Source: Incurvaria masculella | Taxonomy: Eukaryota; Arthropoda; Insecta; Lepidoptera; Incurvariidae | Assembly: GCA_946894095.1 (NCBI GenBank) | Contig: OX335651.1 | Span: 20,172,501-20,236,500 of the forward strand | Length of the DNA: 64,000 bases | Direction: 5' to 3' | Shown here: positions 52,201-59,679 of the stretch, piece after piece | Numbering within the stretch: position 1 is the stretch's first letter | Layout: every line of letters starts with the position of its first letter | Position numbers and translations under genes: made by a program | The notes under the pieces: model-generated | What the model saw: only the letters and a program-made list of their open reading frames with translations | Database searches by the model: none | What the model was told of the DNA's origin: nothing

Positions 52201-54587
52201 AGCAATAGTTGGGTAAGAGAGCACTGTCAACGGAAAGAAGATTAGTGACGAAAATTTAGAACGGTATGATTAGATGGCTTAGACATGTTTTTTTATGTTA
52301 AACGCGGCATTTGCCATACGCCAGGACGTCACATAAGAGGTGCCCTAAGACACCCAGGGTTATCGAACTTTCAGGGGCACTGCGAAAACCATACCAGCCG
52401 GCCAGGTGCTTAACACAATGTTAGAAGGACCCCAGGTTGTAGTTTGGGGGAAATACCTTGGCAGGGAGTCGATTCCATTGTTTACTGACCCTATAGATAA
52501 ATGATCTAGAGGATCGAGGTCAACTGTGAACAGGTGCATTCCCTGCCTGTACTGCGTTGAGCAATGGTAGAAAAGGGACGGAGGGACAGCGTAATGCAGC
52601 GCCGATGAGAATTCTCCATGGTAAGGACGATAAAAAAACACAGAAAGCCGACATCCCTTCAGAGTTGGAGGGTCTCTAAATTCAGGGATACATCGGGACC
52701 TAGTCTAGGGTCTAGGCACCCAAGCAGGTACTTGGCTGTTCCGCTCCACAAATGCGAACGATCACGCAAGAACGTATGTGCACCTAAAGGAGCATTCTTG
52801 GTCTGGCGTGACATACTGACATTAAATAAGTGATGAAACTGAAGTGAATGAAAATGTTGTGCCAAGGTGGCCTAGGAGAACATCTTCTTCTTCTTCTTCT
52901 TCTTCAGCCTTTTGTTGTCCACTGCTGGACGTAGGCCTCCCCCAGACTTCGCCAAGTTGTTCAGTTTCCTGTTTTTCTTCTCCAGTTGTCACCAACGTCT
53001 GACCAACGTGCTGGCGGTTTGCCGATGCTTCTTTTCCCTGTGTAGGGTCTCCACATAAAGGAGGACCACCAGGAGAACATACCATAACCAAATTGACGAA
53101 GAACTTGGGAAACAAAGTAGCAGCTGTAATCGTAGGACATGTATGAAAAGATAATAATAAAAACAATAAAAGTACCTTGGCATCTAGTACAGGGTCATCA
53201 AAGAAGCCCTCGGGTATTGGAGCGTCGGCAGTGCATGGCAGCGAGGCCGCGTCTAGCTCTTTACTCGGTGCTGACTTCACTGACTCCTCTTTCTTTTCAT
53301 GTACTGTAACAAAACCATTGAAATGGATATAAATTGGTCTGAGGTGAGGACCTGCCATACACCATATGTCGCGCTTTAAATTAAAACAGGTGCCATTCCA
53401 GCACTTTTAACAAGGCTGTTAAAAGATCACCAAAGAATCTAAGGTTTCATAGAAATAAATGTAGTTACCGTGCCAAATAATCGTAAAAAAATACATAAAC
53501 ATTGCCTAAATCTGTTCTGTGTGAAAGGACAATTAATATGCTTCTATGAGCAAGAAAATGGACATCCTGCTCCACATCAACTATGTCTGTTTGTCCACCA
53601 TCAGCCTAAACCCGATAAAGTTAAGTGTATTCTGCATCATATTTTTAAGTGGGCCCCTGAGCCTTGGCTCAGGGGCCCAGAGATCTGGGTTGAAATCCAG
53701 ACCATTCATGCATCACTTTATTTCTCTTTCTGAGTTTGATAAAATCATTTCATTACGGACGCGGGCTGTTTCATGGTTCAGAATCCATGTAAAACTGTAG
53801 GTCCCCTTTGTATCCTAGGTGGTAGGTTGAAGCCCGCTCGTGTTAGTACCATGGCATTGGATGAAAAGATGATGGAAGCGGCCAGAATTTTTTTTAATTT
53901 TTAGTTTAATGCAGCCATGATCATAAAATGAAGGTTCTGGGCATGACTGTGGGTGTGGTATTAGTCATTCATGTCGTCATGTAAAAATGAAATCTATTGA
54001 AACATTTTATGCAAAAATTATTGATAATTTTCACTTATGATTTTTTCCTAACAGCCACGTTCTTAATTACAATAAAATGTATCAATTCGAAATAGGTAAC
54101 CTTTGTCTGGGTATATCTTGAGGGGTGCCCGTACAACAGCTTCATTGTGGGACAATATAATGTTCGGAGCAACACTTGGTGGTGGTTTCGGTGGCTGAAA
54201 AAAGTCGTCTGGCACACTCCTTGGCGCAGTGTTTTTTAAAATCCCTTTAATTTTCTTCTCCTGCGTGGCTTCGGCCGGGGGAGTCGCCGGACGCTTGGGC
54301 GCTTTAACTTTCGCGACGGACGTGAAGTTATTGGTTAGTTCCTTCAATCGTTTAGCTTCGGCAACATTCTCCTTATGCTGTTTTGAATTCACATGCACTG
54401 GCCATGTAGCTTCCGAACGCACCACCGACTTGCACAGCGCGCAGGTCAGTTGCCCGGTGTCGTTGTATTTCGCCAGGGGATTATCGATCTTGGAAACGGC
54501 CGGAGCTTTGCCTTTGTGCTGAGCCATAAGCCGGCGCAAGTCACCCTGTGAAATTTTTTTGCCGCTGCTTTGTCGTATGTTTGACAT
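43070..54587 (-). CDS. ZNF830: ZNF830 (CCDC16) zinc finger protein, 4 exons, complete
   Basis: Exons on the - strand: 54587-54101, 53303-53176, 44558-44389 and 43220-43070, total 936 nt, 311 residues, all with GT-AG borders and matching phases (1, 0, 2). Residues 1-75 hold a matrin/U1-type zinc finger, C49-x2-C52-x12-H65-x5-H71, in the family context [13 protein letters not shown]. The C-terminal half has family hallmarks [19 protein letters not shown] and [10 protein letters not shown], the last within a Glu-rich coiled-coil region, and ends with an acidic stretch and [13 protein letters not shown]830 is known as a nuclear component of the XAB2 splicing and repair complex and is needed for cell proliferation in mice. 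The start codon context is CAAAATG. The second intron (8617 bp) contains the whole NAXD gene and a mariner element. Confidence 0.93.
43437..43593. mobile_element. I-family small MITE
   Basis: TTTTTTCACCTTCTGCTGAT at the left and CAGAACTTGGTGAAAACCAG at the right, with inner TAAGGGCCTTTCTT and AAAGGCCCTTTAAG. It is homologous along its length to 34071-34226. Confidence 0.7.
44389..44558 (-). CDS. ZNF830: ZNF830 exon 3 (coiled-coil region)
   Basis: Phase 0 to phase 2. Encodes [20 protein letters not shown], then [20 protein letters not shown] and [16 protein letters not shown]. Acceptor CCGCGCAG and donor GTGCGT. Very GC-rich compared with flanking introns. Confidence 0.92.
44880..45000 (-). 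mobile_element. SINE body fragment
   Basis: AATTAGCCTAACACACCTCA, TCGAAATTAGGTGTCATTCC and AGGACCTTCCTTACATTGCA, the 3' part of the SINE body in - strand order. Confidence 0.6.
45493..45913. repeat. Left terminal inverted repeat of the mariner element
   Basis: Pairs with 47500-47919 along its full length. The innermost matching blocks are GTGAACCGATG (about 45860) and ATTCTAACAAGGTAT (about 45900). Confidence 0.85.
46022..47089 (-). CDS. Mariner-type transposase (DD41D), intact
   Basis: 355 residues from the Met in [18 protein letters not shown]. The frame is open 34 codons further upstream, but that part lacks family character, so this Met is preferred. An N-terminal DNA-binding part includes a helix-turn-helix at about 88-108 ([20 protein letters not shown]). 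The catalytic triad is visible: D156 in LWSDEST, D247 in [11 protein letters not shown], and D289 in [13 protein letters not shown]. There are 41 residues between D247 and D289, which places it with DD41D Tc1/mariner lineages (rosa/VS-type in the literature) rather than DD34D mariner or DD34E Tc1. It would cut and paste DNA at TA sites. No frameshift or stop was seen, so the element may be active. Confidence 0.92.
   Translation of the reverse strand: MPHQYTPREYAEMHFIYGFCDGNARRAAREYQNRFPNRQRYPDHRVFIRVHNAYMQGEIPGAPRREGRPVVDGEEAVLAMVREDPTISIRTISRRSGVPKSTVQRMLRRNRLHPYHVQRVQALLPADYAHRVAFCREMLRKSREDAQFFDNILWSDESTFKRLGIFNIHNLHSWAVVNPRIIRNDRFQHHFGVNLWAGILGGRLIGPFELPPRLNGRRYLQFLQRDLGELLQDILPEQQERMWLQHDGAPAHYTRIVQDHLNNAYPNRWIGRGGTIHWPARSPDLNPLDFYVWGYYKEIAYSKENANIHQLRDKLQAAAEIVRNNHRGMRLLKRNFLRRCRLCIRAGGRHFEHLL
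47500..47919. repeat. Right terminal inverted repeat of the mariner element
   Basis: Inverse of 45493-45913. It starts internally at ACCTTGTTAGAAT and ends GGGACACCCTG, next to the duplicated TATA. Confidence 0.85.
48149..48382 (+). CDS. NAXD: NAXD exon 1
   Basis: 78 codons from ATG in CACGAAATGCG to AGCGCTTTGAAA, followed by donor GTACAT. It holds the putative mitochondrial presequence, the alternative start Met23 (48215), and the first strand and nucleotide-site loop of the ribokinase fold. Confidence 0.9.
48149..50303 (+). CDS. NAXD: ATP/ADP-dependent NAD(P)H-hydrate dehydratase, 2 exons, complete
   Basis: Exons 48149-48382 and 49599-50303, phase 0, 312 residues. The enzyme dehydrates damaged (S)-NADHX/NADPHX back to NAD(P)H, working with the epimerase NAXE. 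Ribokinase-fold hallmarks: [19 protein letters not shown] near the N-terminus, VVIGPGLGR (128-136), DADGL (161-165), LTPN (185-188) and [12 protein letters not shown] (237-248) with the catalytic-type Asp244. Residues 1-22 ([20 protein letters not shown] and then KT) are Arg-rich with no acidic residue until 15, like a mitochondrial presequence. Met23, with good context (ACAATGG), would give a cytosolic form. The loop between the LTPN helix and LGENVTIL is shorter than I expect for the family, and the Lys213 that is usually followed by Gly is followed by Asp. The gene lies antisense within ZNF830 intron 2. Confidence 0.93.
48640..48770 (+). mobile_element. SINE body fragment in the NAXD intron
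   Basis: CCAGTACAATGTAGCGGTGC, AAGTCCTGGCATGGCACCTA and AAACTAATATCAAGCC follow the SINE body order on the + strand. Confidence 0.65.
48788..49072 (+). mobile_element. A-family element in the NAXD intron
   Basis: ACAGGTCACGTGCAGTCGGA (palindrome damaged), CTCGCACACGAAGGGTCCGT, the core CAGCTGCCTATCTATTACGG, a short (CGGA) run and the end GGGTACGGAACCCTAAAAAC. Confidence 0.82.
49599..50303 (+). CDS. NAXD: NAXD exon 2
   Basis: Begins GTGGGAGCAGAT after acceptor TCATCCCACAG and runs 234 codons to TAA at 50301-50303 without interruption. It holds all later catalytic motifs ([24 protein letters not shown]) and the C-terminal helix region ([14 protein letters not shown]). Confidence 0.93.
   Translation: MGADLVHIFCTETAGPVIKSYSPELIVHPLLDTDNAIGQISPWLDRLHAVVIGPGLGRQPHVLQAATDIIHACREKLIPLVIDADGLFMITTNRELLKDYPSPGVILTPNKIEYQRLFPDGVGQNLGENVTILRKDVADEFLNSSLQVEWRNGISGSARRCGGQGDLLSGTTAVFTHWALEMLQAKEAAKVSCYAASRLVRLCNKKAFLQKGRSMLASDMIEHIHEAFEELYDS
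50484..50489 (+). promoter_or_regulatory. NAXD poly(A) signal
   Basis: AATAAA about 180 nt after the NAXD stop codon, followed by a T-rich stretch. Confidence 0.65.
50560..50715 (+). repeat. Short tandem repeat around CCGGAATGGCTATAC
   Basis: Four or more degenerate units of about 20-22 bp with the core CCCCGGARTGGCTATACTTT, at 50636-50710, with more decayed CCGGAAT units before. No function seen. Confidence 0.55.
50720..51690. other. ZNF830 intron 2 sequence, nothing recognised
   Basis: An 88-codon frame at 51172-50906 (- strand) has no domain. No repeat family from elsewhere in the window matches. Confidence 0.35.
51691..52200 (+). mobile_element. Old B-family MITE copy
   Basis: It follows the B consensus in order (ATTTCTTGTTGGAGATC, TTTCTAAGTTATAAGATCCG, TAGCTAGAAGTCGTTTTGTA, ACCTCCTCATCACGGAGTG, AGGTCCCGGAACGCAATAGC) with heavy substitution. 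The TTAA termini are lost. Confidence 0.7.
52230..52860. repeat. Probable LINE debris
   Basis: Complex, non-AT-rich sequence with broken frames on both strands: AGGTGCCCTAAGACACCCAG, GGCAGGGAGTCGATTCCATT, CTGCCTGTACTGCGTTGAGC. The texture is that of a decayed LINE 3' coding end, but I recognise no protein motif. Confidence 0.3.
52880..53050 (-). mobile_element. LINE 3' end with (CTT)n
   Basis: A (CTT)n run at 52884-52905, then TTGTTGTCCACTGCTGGACG and TAGGCCTCCCCCAGACTTCG. The TGTCCACTGCTGGAC(A/G)TAGG block is the commonly seen terminal coding/3' segment of RTE/CR1-type LINEs, here on the - strand. Confidence 0.6.
53176..53303 (-). CDS. ZNF830: ZNF830 exon 2
   Basis: Phase 1 to phase 0. With the G from exon 1 it reads [20 protein letters not shown], then [20 protein letters not shown] and [11 protein letters not shown] is a family hallmark. 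Acceptor TTTTGTTACAG and donor GTACTT. Confidence 0.92.
53655..53975 (+). mobile_element. tRNA-headed SINE, diverged
   Basis: Head remnant GAGATCTGGGTTGAAATCCA at about 53680, then TCATTACGGACGCGGGCTGT, the body TTAGTACCATGGCATTGGAT and the end GTGGTATTAGTCATTCATGT. Located in ZNF830 intron 1. Confidence 0.65.
54101..54587 (-). CDS. ZNF830: ZNF830 exon 1 (zinc finger)
   Basis: 162 codons plus 1 nt, from ATG at 54587 to donor GTTACC. It holds the N-terminal basic helix ([15 protein letters not shown]), the C2H2 finger at 49-71 and the Pro-rich linker ([19 protein letters not shown]). The three bases before ATG are AAA, a good insect start context. Confidence 0.93.
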
Positions 54588-54599
54588 TTTGACTGTGGA

Positions 54600-55445
54600 G
54601 GACTATTGAGGTGGGAAGGATAAAGGACAATATAGGTATTCGTATGTACAAAAACGCTCAAAATTTAACACCTGCAAACGCGTGTGGTTCTTAGGTTATC
54701 ACAACACAATACAACGGCACCACAAAACATGTAATATACTGACCAAAGTGGACAAAAACCACACGAAAACACAACGGTGTGATCACAGATTAGCATACAG
54801 CGGATATTATATGTTCTGTGGCATACAGAAGATAGGATATTCTATATTCTATGCGGAAGATGTGATCACAGAATACTTGTGACGCGAAGATATTTTTTTT
54901 ATCCTATGCGCTTAGTCAACTTTTACTTTTTTTAATATTTTCCCACACGAAAAGGCTACACCCTTCGTGATATAGGCTAACGACAAAGTGGTATTTTTTC
55001 GGTAAGGTAAACAATTATAGAGCTCATCATCTATTGCGCCTTTCAGCGTCGATTCCCCGAACTGTAAGGAGTTTCAGGCTGAAATTGTAGGGAATGCGAA
55101 TGTCTTGAAATGATGTATTTTTTGCTCATTCCAAACAGTTTCCTAATACAAATGTACCCAAAATGTACGAAAAATATAGTTTTTTACTCATTCGAAATGT
55201 TAAACGAAAACTACAATTCAATTCTGGATTTAACGGATTTCGGGGAATCCTAAGAACTTTTTTGCAGAATTTGAGTAGTTGTAATCGGTAAAGCTGGTGA
55301 CTTCACTCGTACAGTCGTTTCGTCTGAAATCTATACACCGGAAATAGAGACAAATTTGTGATCTCTTTCTGTCATGCTGAAGTTAACCATAGAGTAAAAG
55401 GGACATAGGGATTTCTTCTCTTTCCAGTGTATACAATTGAGAGGA
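54600..55445. other. Upstream region of ZNF830
   Basis: Contains the presumed ZNF830 promoter, with no obvious TATA box. ATCACAG..ATTAGC and the later GATGTGATCACAG form a partial inverted pair at 54779-54870. Nothing else recognised. Confidence 0.35.
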
Positions 55446-55447
55446 AA

Positions 55448-55580
55448 CGACTGTACAGCTCTATTCAAAGTGGGCGGACTAACTTTAATCCGCCGAACTA
55501 AACAGGTTTTTGTATGGTTAGTCCGGTGCTAATCTCGTTCTAAGTTTTGACAGGTGCTCTCTGAATACGACTGTCTGTCT
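55448..55580. mobile_element. G-family small MITE
   Basis: CTATTCAAAGTGGGCGGACT, TTTGTATGGTTAGTCCGG and CAGGTGCTCTCTGAATACGA: the same family as 38847 in the opposite orientation. Confidence 0.65.
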
Positions 55581-55689
55581 AGAGGTTATATGTCGATGAG
55601 AGGTTCATAAACCCAAATCAACCACGGAATACTTATACTATGTTTTGTCCAATGATGTTTTGCCCTTTACATTGACATCAAGTTTCAAA

Positions 55690-56590
55690 GGACATTGCCG
55701 ATTTTACTATGGGCCAGAATAGCGCTGCGATTTAAACGAGACCGTATCAACCATTCGTATTTTTATTCCTCACTTGTTTGCATACAAGAATTAATATAAT
55801 TTACTTTCCTTTCACAGCAGGAACAACCCGTCAGACACTTTTTAAATTGCGTATTTGAGGTTAGTCTTATGAAACGTTGCATTCCTTTGTGCCTTTCTTC
55901 AAACGAAAAGAAAAGGACTTTTAGCATAGAACCATAAATACTTCTTTTCTATTATTTACGAAAAAGGCATTTAAGTTAAATTCACGGAGGAGGGGTTAAA
56001 TTATAATTAAAATAGTAGTTACTTACAAAGCTGAATGTCTGTAGAGAAAGCGAAAGAAATGTGTTGTAATCGAACAGCACGGTCATAAACCTAAAAGTAT
56101 TTGATCTGGCTGATAACCTTTGCTTTCCAATCGAGAAGAAAATATATCGATAGCAGCGCCATTCGGTTTTTCGCAAACTATTGAAAACGTACTGACCGAT
56201 CTTTACCTTGATACATACATACGTACGATCATAGATAATATACGTACGATCTGCCGCCGTGTCGCGGTTGTACCTACCAGATATTGGTGTAGATGAATAA
56301 AATATTAGAAGTAGAATGATAAAATATTTTATTTTAATATTAAATAGTTAATTTTACTAATACTTGGAAAATATTTAGTTTTGATTTTTATTGCAGATTA
56401 ACGATTGTGACATTAATAATTTAGTTGAAATCACAAGGTAGGATGAAAAGTCGTTACCTATAATAGCAAAAATATGCTAAATCTGACAACACTGGGAACA
56501 ACATGTTGTGAACTTTTTAAAAATTAATAATTCTTGTTCGCTGAGACTTTCATTAATTAATAATTGAAAAAATACATTTTTAATTTTAAT
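55690..56590 (+). repeat. R1 repeat, copy 2
   Basis: Direct, diverged copy of 608-1490, matching in order from AAAGGACATTGCCGATTTTA to CACATTTTTGACTAT. Differences are spread evenly as substitutions and short indels, suggesting age rather than an assembly artefact. Confidence 0.7.
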
Positions 56591-56924
56591 TCTCTATCAC
56601 ATTTTTGACTATCAGTCTTGGTCAATTCATTTCGGCAATGTCCTTTTTAGCAAGGGATAAAACATGGTATAGATAACTATTCCGAAGATGTTCTGGACTT
56701 ATTAGTAACAGACGGTTTGTTCGGGCAATGATGATCCCATCCCGCCGTGCCATGCCAGAGCCTTTCTTATATTGCAGCAATTCAATTTTTCATATTTCAT
56801 TCAATACCATCGCATTAACCTAACAATCTAGGGTGGGAATAGCCTGGTGGGGTTATTCCATCGACTTATAAATCATTGGGTCATTCATTATTTTCCCACA
56901 CTCCGTTTTCCTGTCCCACCCGGC

Positions 56925-57065
56925 AGGTGGGACGACAACATCAAGTGCGTCAGCGGAAAGCAGTGGTTACGTACCACTGAGAGCCGGGAGGACTGGAGAT
57001 AAATTGGAGAGGCGTATGTCCAGCAGTGGACGAAAACACACTAACTGACTGACTGACTGATTAAT
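56925..57065 (+). pseudogene. LINE ORF2 C-terminus with (CTGA)n tail
   Basis: One frame reads WDDNIKCVSGKQWLRTTESR then EDW, a stop, and further on [12 protein letters not shown]. This is the characteristic end of RTE/CR1-type LINE ORF2 proteins (GEAYVQQW). It ends in ACTGACTGACTGACTGATTA. Confidence 0.75.
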
Positions 57066-57162
57066 TATCTAGCAATTAATTATTATTTTATTTTGATAGA
57101 ATCGCAGCTTGCGTTGATGCTTCCATAGAACTTCTAGGTGATTCTATCACAACCCTTGCAGT

Positions 57163-57275
57163 TGTATTCAGAGACAACCTGTCAAAACTTAGTACGAGAT
57201 TAGCATCGGACTAACCATACAAAAACTGGTTTAGTCCGGCGTATTAAAGTTAGTCCACCCACTCTGAATACGGCT
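57163..57275. mobile_element. G-family small MITE
   Basis: TTGTATTCAGAGACAACCTG, GAGATTAGCATCGGACTAAC and TTAGTCCACCCACTCTGAAT, with inverted termini. Confidence 0.7.
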
Positions 57276-57277
57276 GA

Positions 57278-57475
57278 TTAAGTTTATTTTGTTTTATATA
57301 CTTGCCGAGTCTGTTTTTAAACTGATTCACTGAATTCGAATGAATAACATCACTAGGTAGTTTGTTCCAAGAGTCCACAACTCTCTTTGCGATGAATTAC
57401 TTGCAAAGGATTAGCTTGGCGGAGGTATAGGATAGCTTCATTGAATGGCCACGGAGGTTGGTTTTTGTTGTGTGT
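57278..57475 (-). pseudogene. LINE ORF2 C-terminus fragment
   Basis: On the - strand it reads LRGHSMKLSYTSAKLILCK, an in-frame stop, then FIAKRVVDSWNKLPSDVIHS and NSVNQFKNRLGKYIK. RVVDSWNKLP..V..S.SVNQFKNRL is the typical end of CR1/Jockey-type reverse transcriptases. It is truncated and carries a stop. Confidence 0.75.
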
Positions 57476-57689
57476 ACATTTCCTGTAGCTTGGGTACATT
57501 ATAGTAGCCATTAAAAAACTTATAGTTTTAAGGCTCTAAAGAAGGCTGACCCGACTGATAAGTACCTAGCTGAAGGTCACATCTTGTTTGTTTATAATAG
57601 TAGTTCGGTTAGGGAATTGTACACTGAAAGAAGGTGGGACCATGTGACAGAAATGAAGACTAAGCTTGATCTTTTTTTATTGACCGTTC

Positions 57690-58600
57690 ACACATCACAT
57701 TCCTTGGAAAAAGCGACATACGGAGCGCATCACCCTCAACGCTACAAATGTATGTGGATCAAAGTCTAGAATGATGCCGTTGACCTGATAAGTAGGTACA
57801 AAAAAGTATATTAACTTTTTTTTTATTCATCATGGCAGAAAAATTATGTGCCTACACAAGGGGACAAAAACTGAATCAAAGTGGTAGTTATGACTCACCC
57901 TGTTAATGTAAAAAAAACTGTTTTGAATCTGTGTAGAAAGAGAACCGGCGTGGCGTACAAGGGAACTAACATTGTGATTTTCGCATAGCAACCCAACCCA
58001 GCCATCTGACAAATTTGTTTTTAATTTGATATCCCCATCGATATAAAAAAAACATTTAGATCCGTTTACTCCGTTTACATGCATGAATTCGCCCGTCCAT
58101 GAAATCTTCAGAATGTGTACAAATACAGGTTTTAAAAATGAATGACTCAGAATCTAACATTTTTTTTTCCCGGAACTTAGGTATTTTGGCCAAAAACACA
58201 AAATATGCGGTATTATTTGCTGCAAAAATGGCCCGCCAAATTTCTTTTCAATGTCTAATAAAATGGGTTAAAAGGTATATATGTGTTCAGGAATCCCAAC
58301 AATTTTTTTACACAAAAGCGAGTTTTTTTTAAAAAAATACAGTTTTCGCTCTCATAAAATCGGCAAAATTGGCCAGCCCAATCTGTCGTCACACATTGTT
58401 TTTTAATTCTAATCAGATCGATAATTTCAAAGAATCCAACAAAATTGTTACTGGCAACACATATATTTTGCAAATGCCCAAATAAAGTGAACAGCATAAT
58501 TGGCCCGCGCACTTTTTGAAATATAATGACAATAAAAGATATAATCGAAGATACTTTTAACAGAATCCAACAAAAAAGTTACACGACCGTCAGTTTTGCA
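57690..58600. other. Intergenic, no gene recognised
   Basis: Starts with a fragment related to the 41855 foldback (CACATCACATTCCTTGG, AAAAAGTATATTAAC). The rest is AT-rich with short frames (58255-58512, 58099-58332) that lack domains. Confidence 0.35.
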
Positions 58601-58614
58601 GCGTTTAACGCAAC

Positions 58615-58900
58615 TTTGAATTTCGCGCTAAAACGGCAAGATAAGCGCGGGTGGTAGACTGAGGCAGGCCGAAGCGGGACGGCAGCGGCGGCTGAGGCAC
58701 GTGTTTCAATATGTGTGATTGCGTAAGTGTGCGTGTGCAACGAAACGCTCGAGGCGCGGGGCTTTGGAGTGTGGTGGCAAAGATAATACTAATAATTACT
58801 TTGGTGGTGCATAATCGAATGTACCTAAAGCGAGCGCGTAGTTGGGAGCTGGCGAGCATTTCGGATGACGTGTATGTTTTCTATGGCAAGTGACACATCT
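58615..58900 (+). other. GC-rich block, candidate first exon or promoter
   Basis: An abrupt GC- and CpG-rich block. On the + strand a 60-codon frame at 58711-58893 starts MCDCVSVRVQRNARGAGLWS and includes a hydrophobic run (IILIITLVV). On the - strand an 84-codon frame covers the same bases. It could be the 5' end of a gene with distant exons, but no downstream exon was found in the window. Confidence 0.25.
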
Positions 58901-58927
58901 TTATAACCGGCTCGACTCGTAGATTCT

Positions 58928-59053
58928 AGCAGTTGTATTCAGAGTGAACTGTAATCATTTTATACGGATTATCACTGGACTAACCATGCAAAATAATACA
59001 TAGGACGGACATAATCCGGGTCGTCAAGTTAGACCGCCCACTCTGAATACTAC
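58928..59053. mobile_element. G-family small MITE
   Basis: GTTGTATTCAGAGTGAACTG, then GGATTATCACTGGACTAACC, then AGACCGCCCACTCTGAATAC. It is immediately followed by an A-family element. Confidence 0.7.
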
Positions 59054-59054
59054 T

Positions 59055-59190
59055 TTTTTAGGGTTCCGTACCCAAAGGATGCCAACTCCGCTCTCCGTCC
59101 GTCCATCCGTCCGTCTGTCACAGGGCTCTATCTTATGAACCGTAATAAGTAGGAAGGTAAAATTTTCACAGAGTATGTATGTATTTTATT
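59055..59190 (-). mobile_element. A-family element, truncated
   Basis: TTAGGGTTCCGTACCCAAAG, (CCGT) run, GAACCGTAATAAGTAGG and AATTTTCACAGAGTATGTAT, then it stops where the next A element begins. Confidence 0.75.
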
Positions 59191-59202
59191 TATTTATTAC
59201 TT

Positions 59203-59512
59203 TTTAGGGTTCCGTACCCAAAGGGTGAAAACGGAACCCTATTACTAAGCCTCCGCTGTCCGTCCGTCCGTCCGTCCGTCCGTCTGTCCGTCTGTCACAG
59301 GGCTGTATCTCAGTAACCGTAACAGGTAGACAGTTGAAATTTTCACAGAGTGTGTATTTATTTTGCCGCTATAACAACAAATAGTTAAGATTAAAAAATA
59401 ATTAAAATTAAAGGGGGCTCCCATACAAAAAACGTGATTTTTTTGTTTTTTTTTTCTACGATGGTACGGAACCCTTCGTGTGCGAGTCCGACTCGCACGT
59501 GGCCGGTTTTTA
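59203..59512 (-). mobile_element. A-family element, full length
   Basis: TTTAGGGTTCCGTACCCAAA at the left, (CCGT)n at about 59259-59290, and at the right GGTACGGAACCCTTCGTG, the palindrome GTGCGAGTCCGACTCGCAC (59482-59500) and TGGCCGGTTTTT. It stands just before the inverted-repeat array, whose units carry this same terminal block. Confidence 0.88.
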
Positions 59513-59679
59513 ATATGTTGTTATATGATTAAAAAAGTAAATAAAATGTTATACCCACCGGATTTTTCTTTATATTAAAAAAAATAAGTGCATTTTATGT
59601 TTCCTTCATATTGACTTTTATGTGGCTAGAGAAAATTGATAATGTATTCAACTTATCAGTATATTCACTCCATTAGCAT

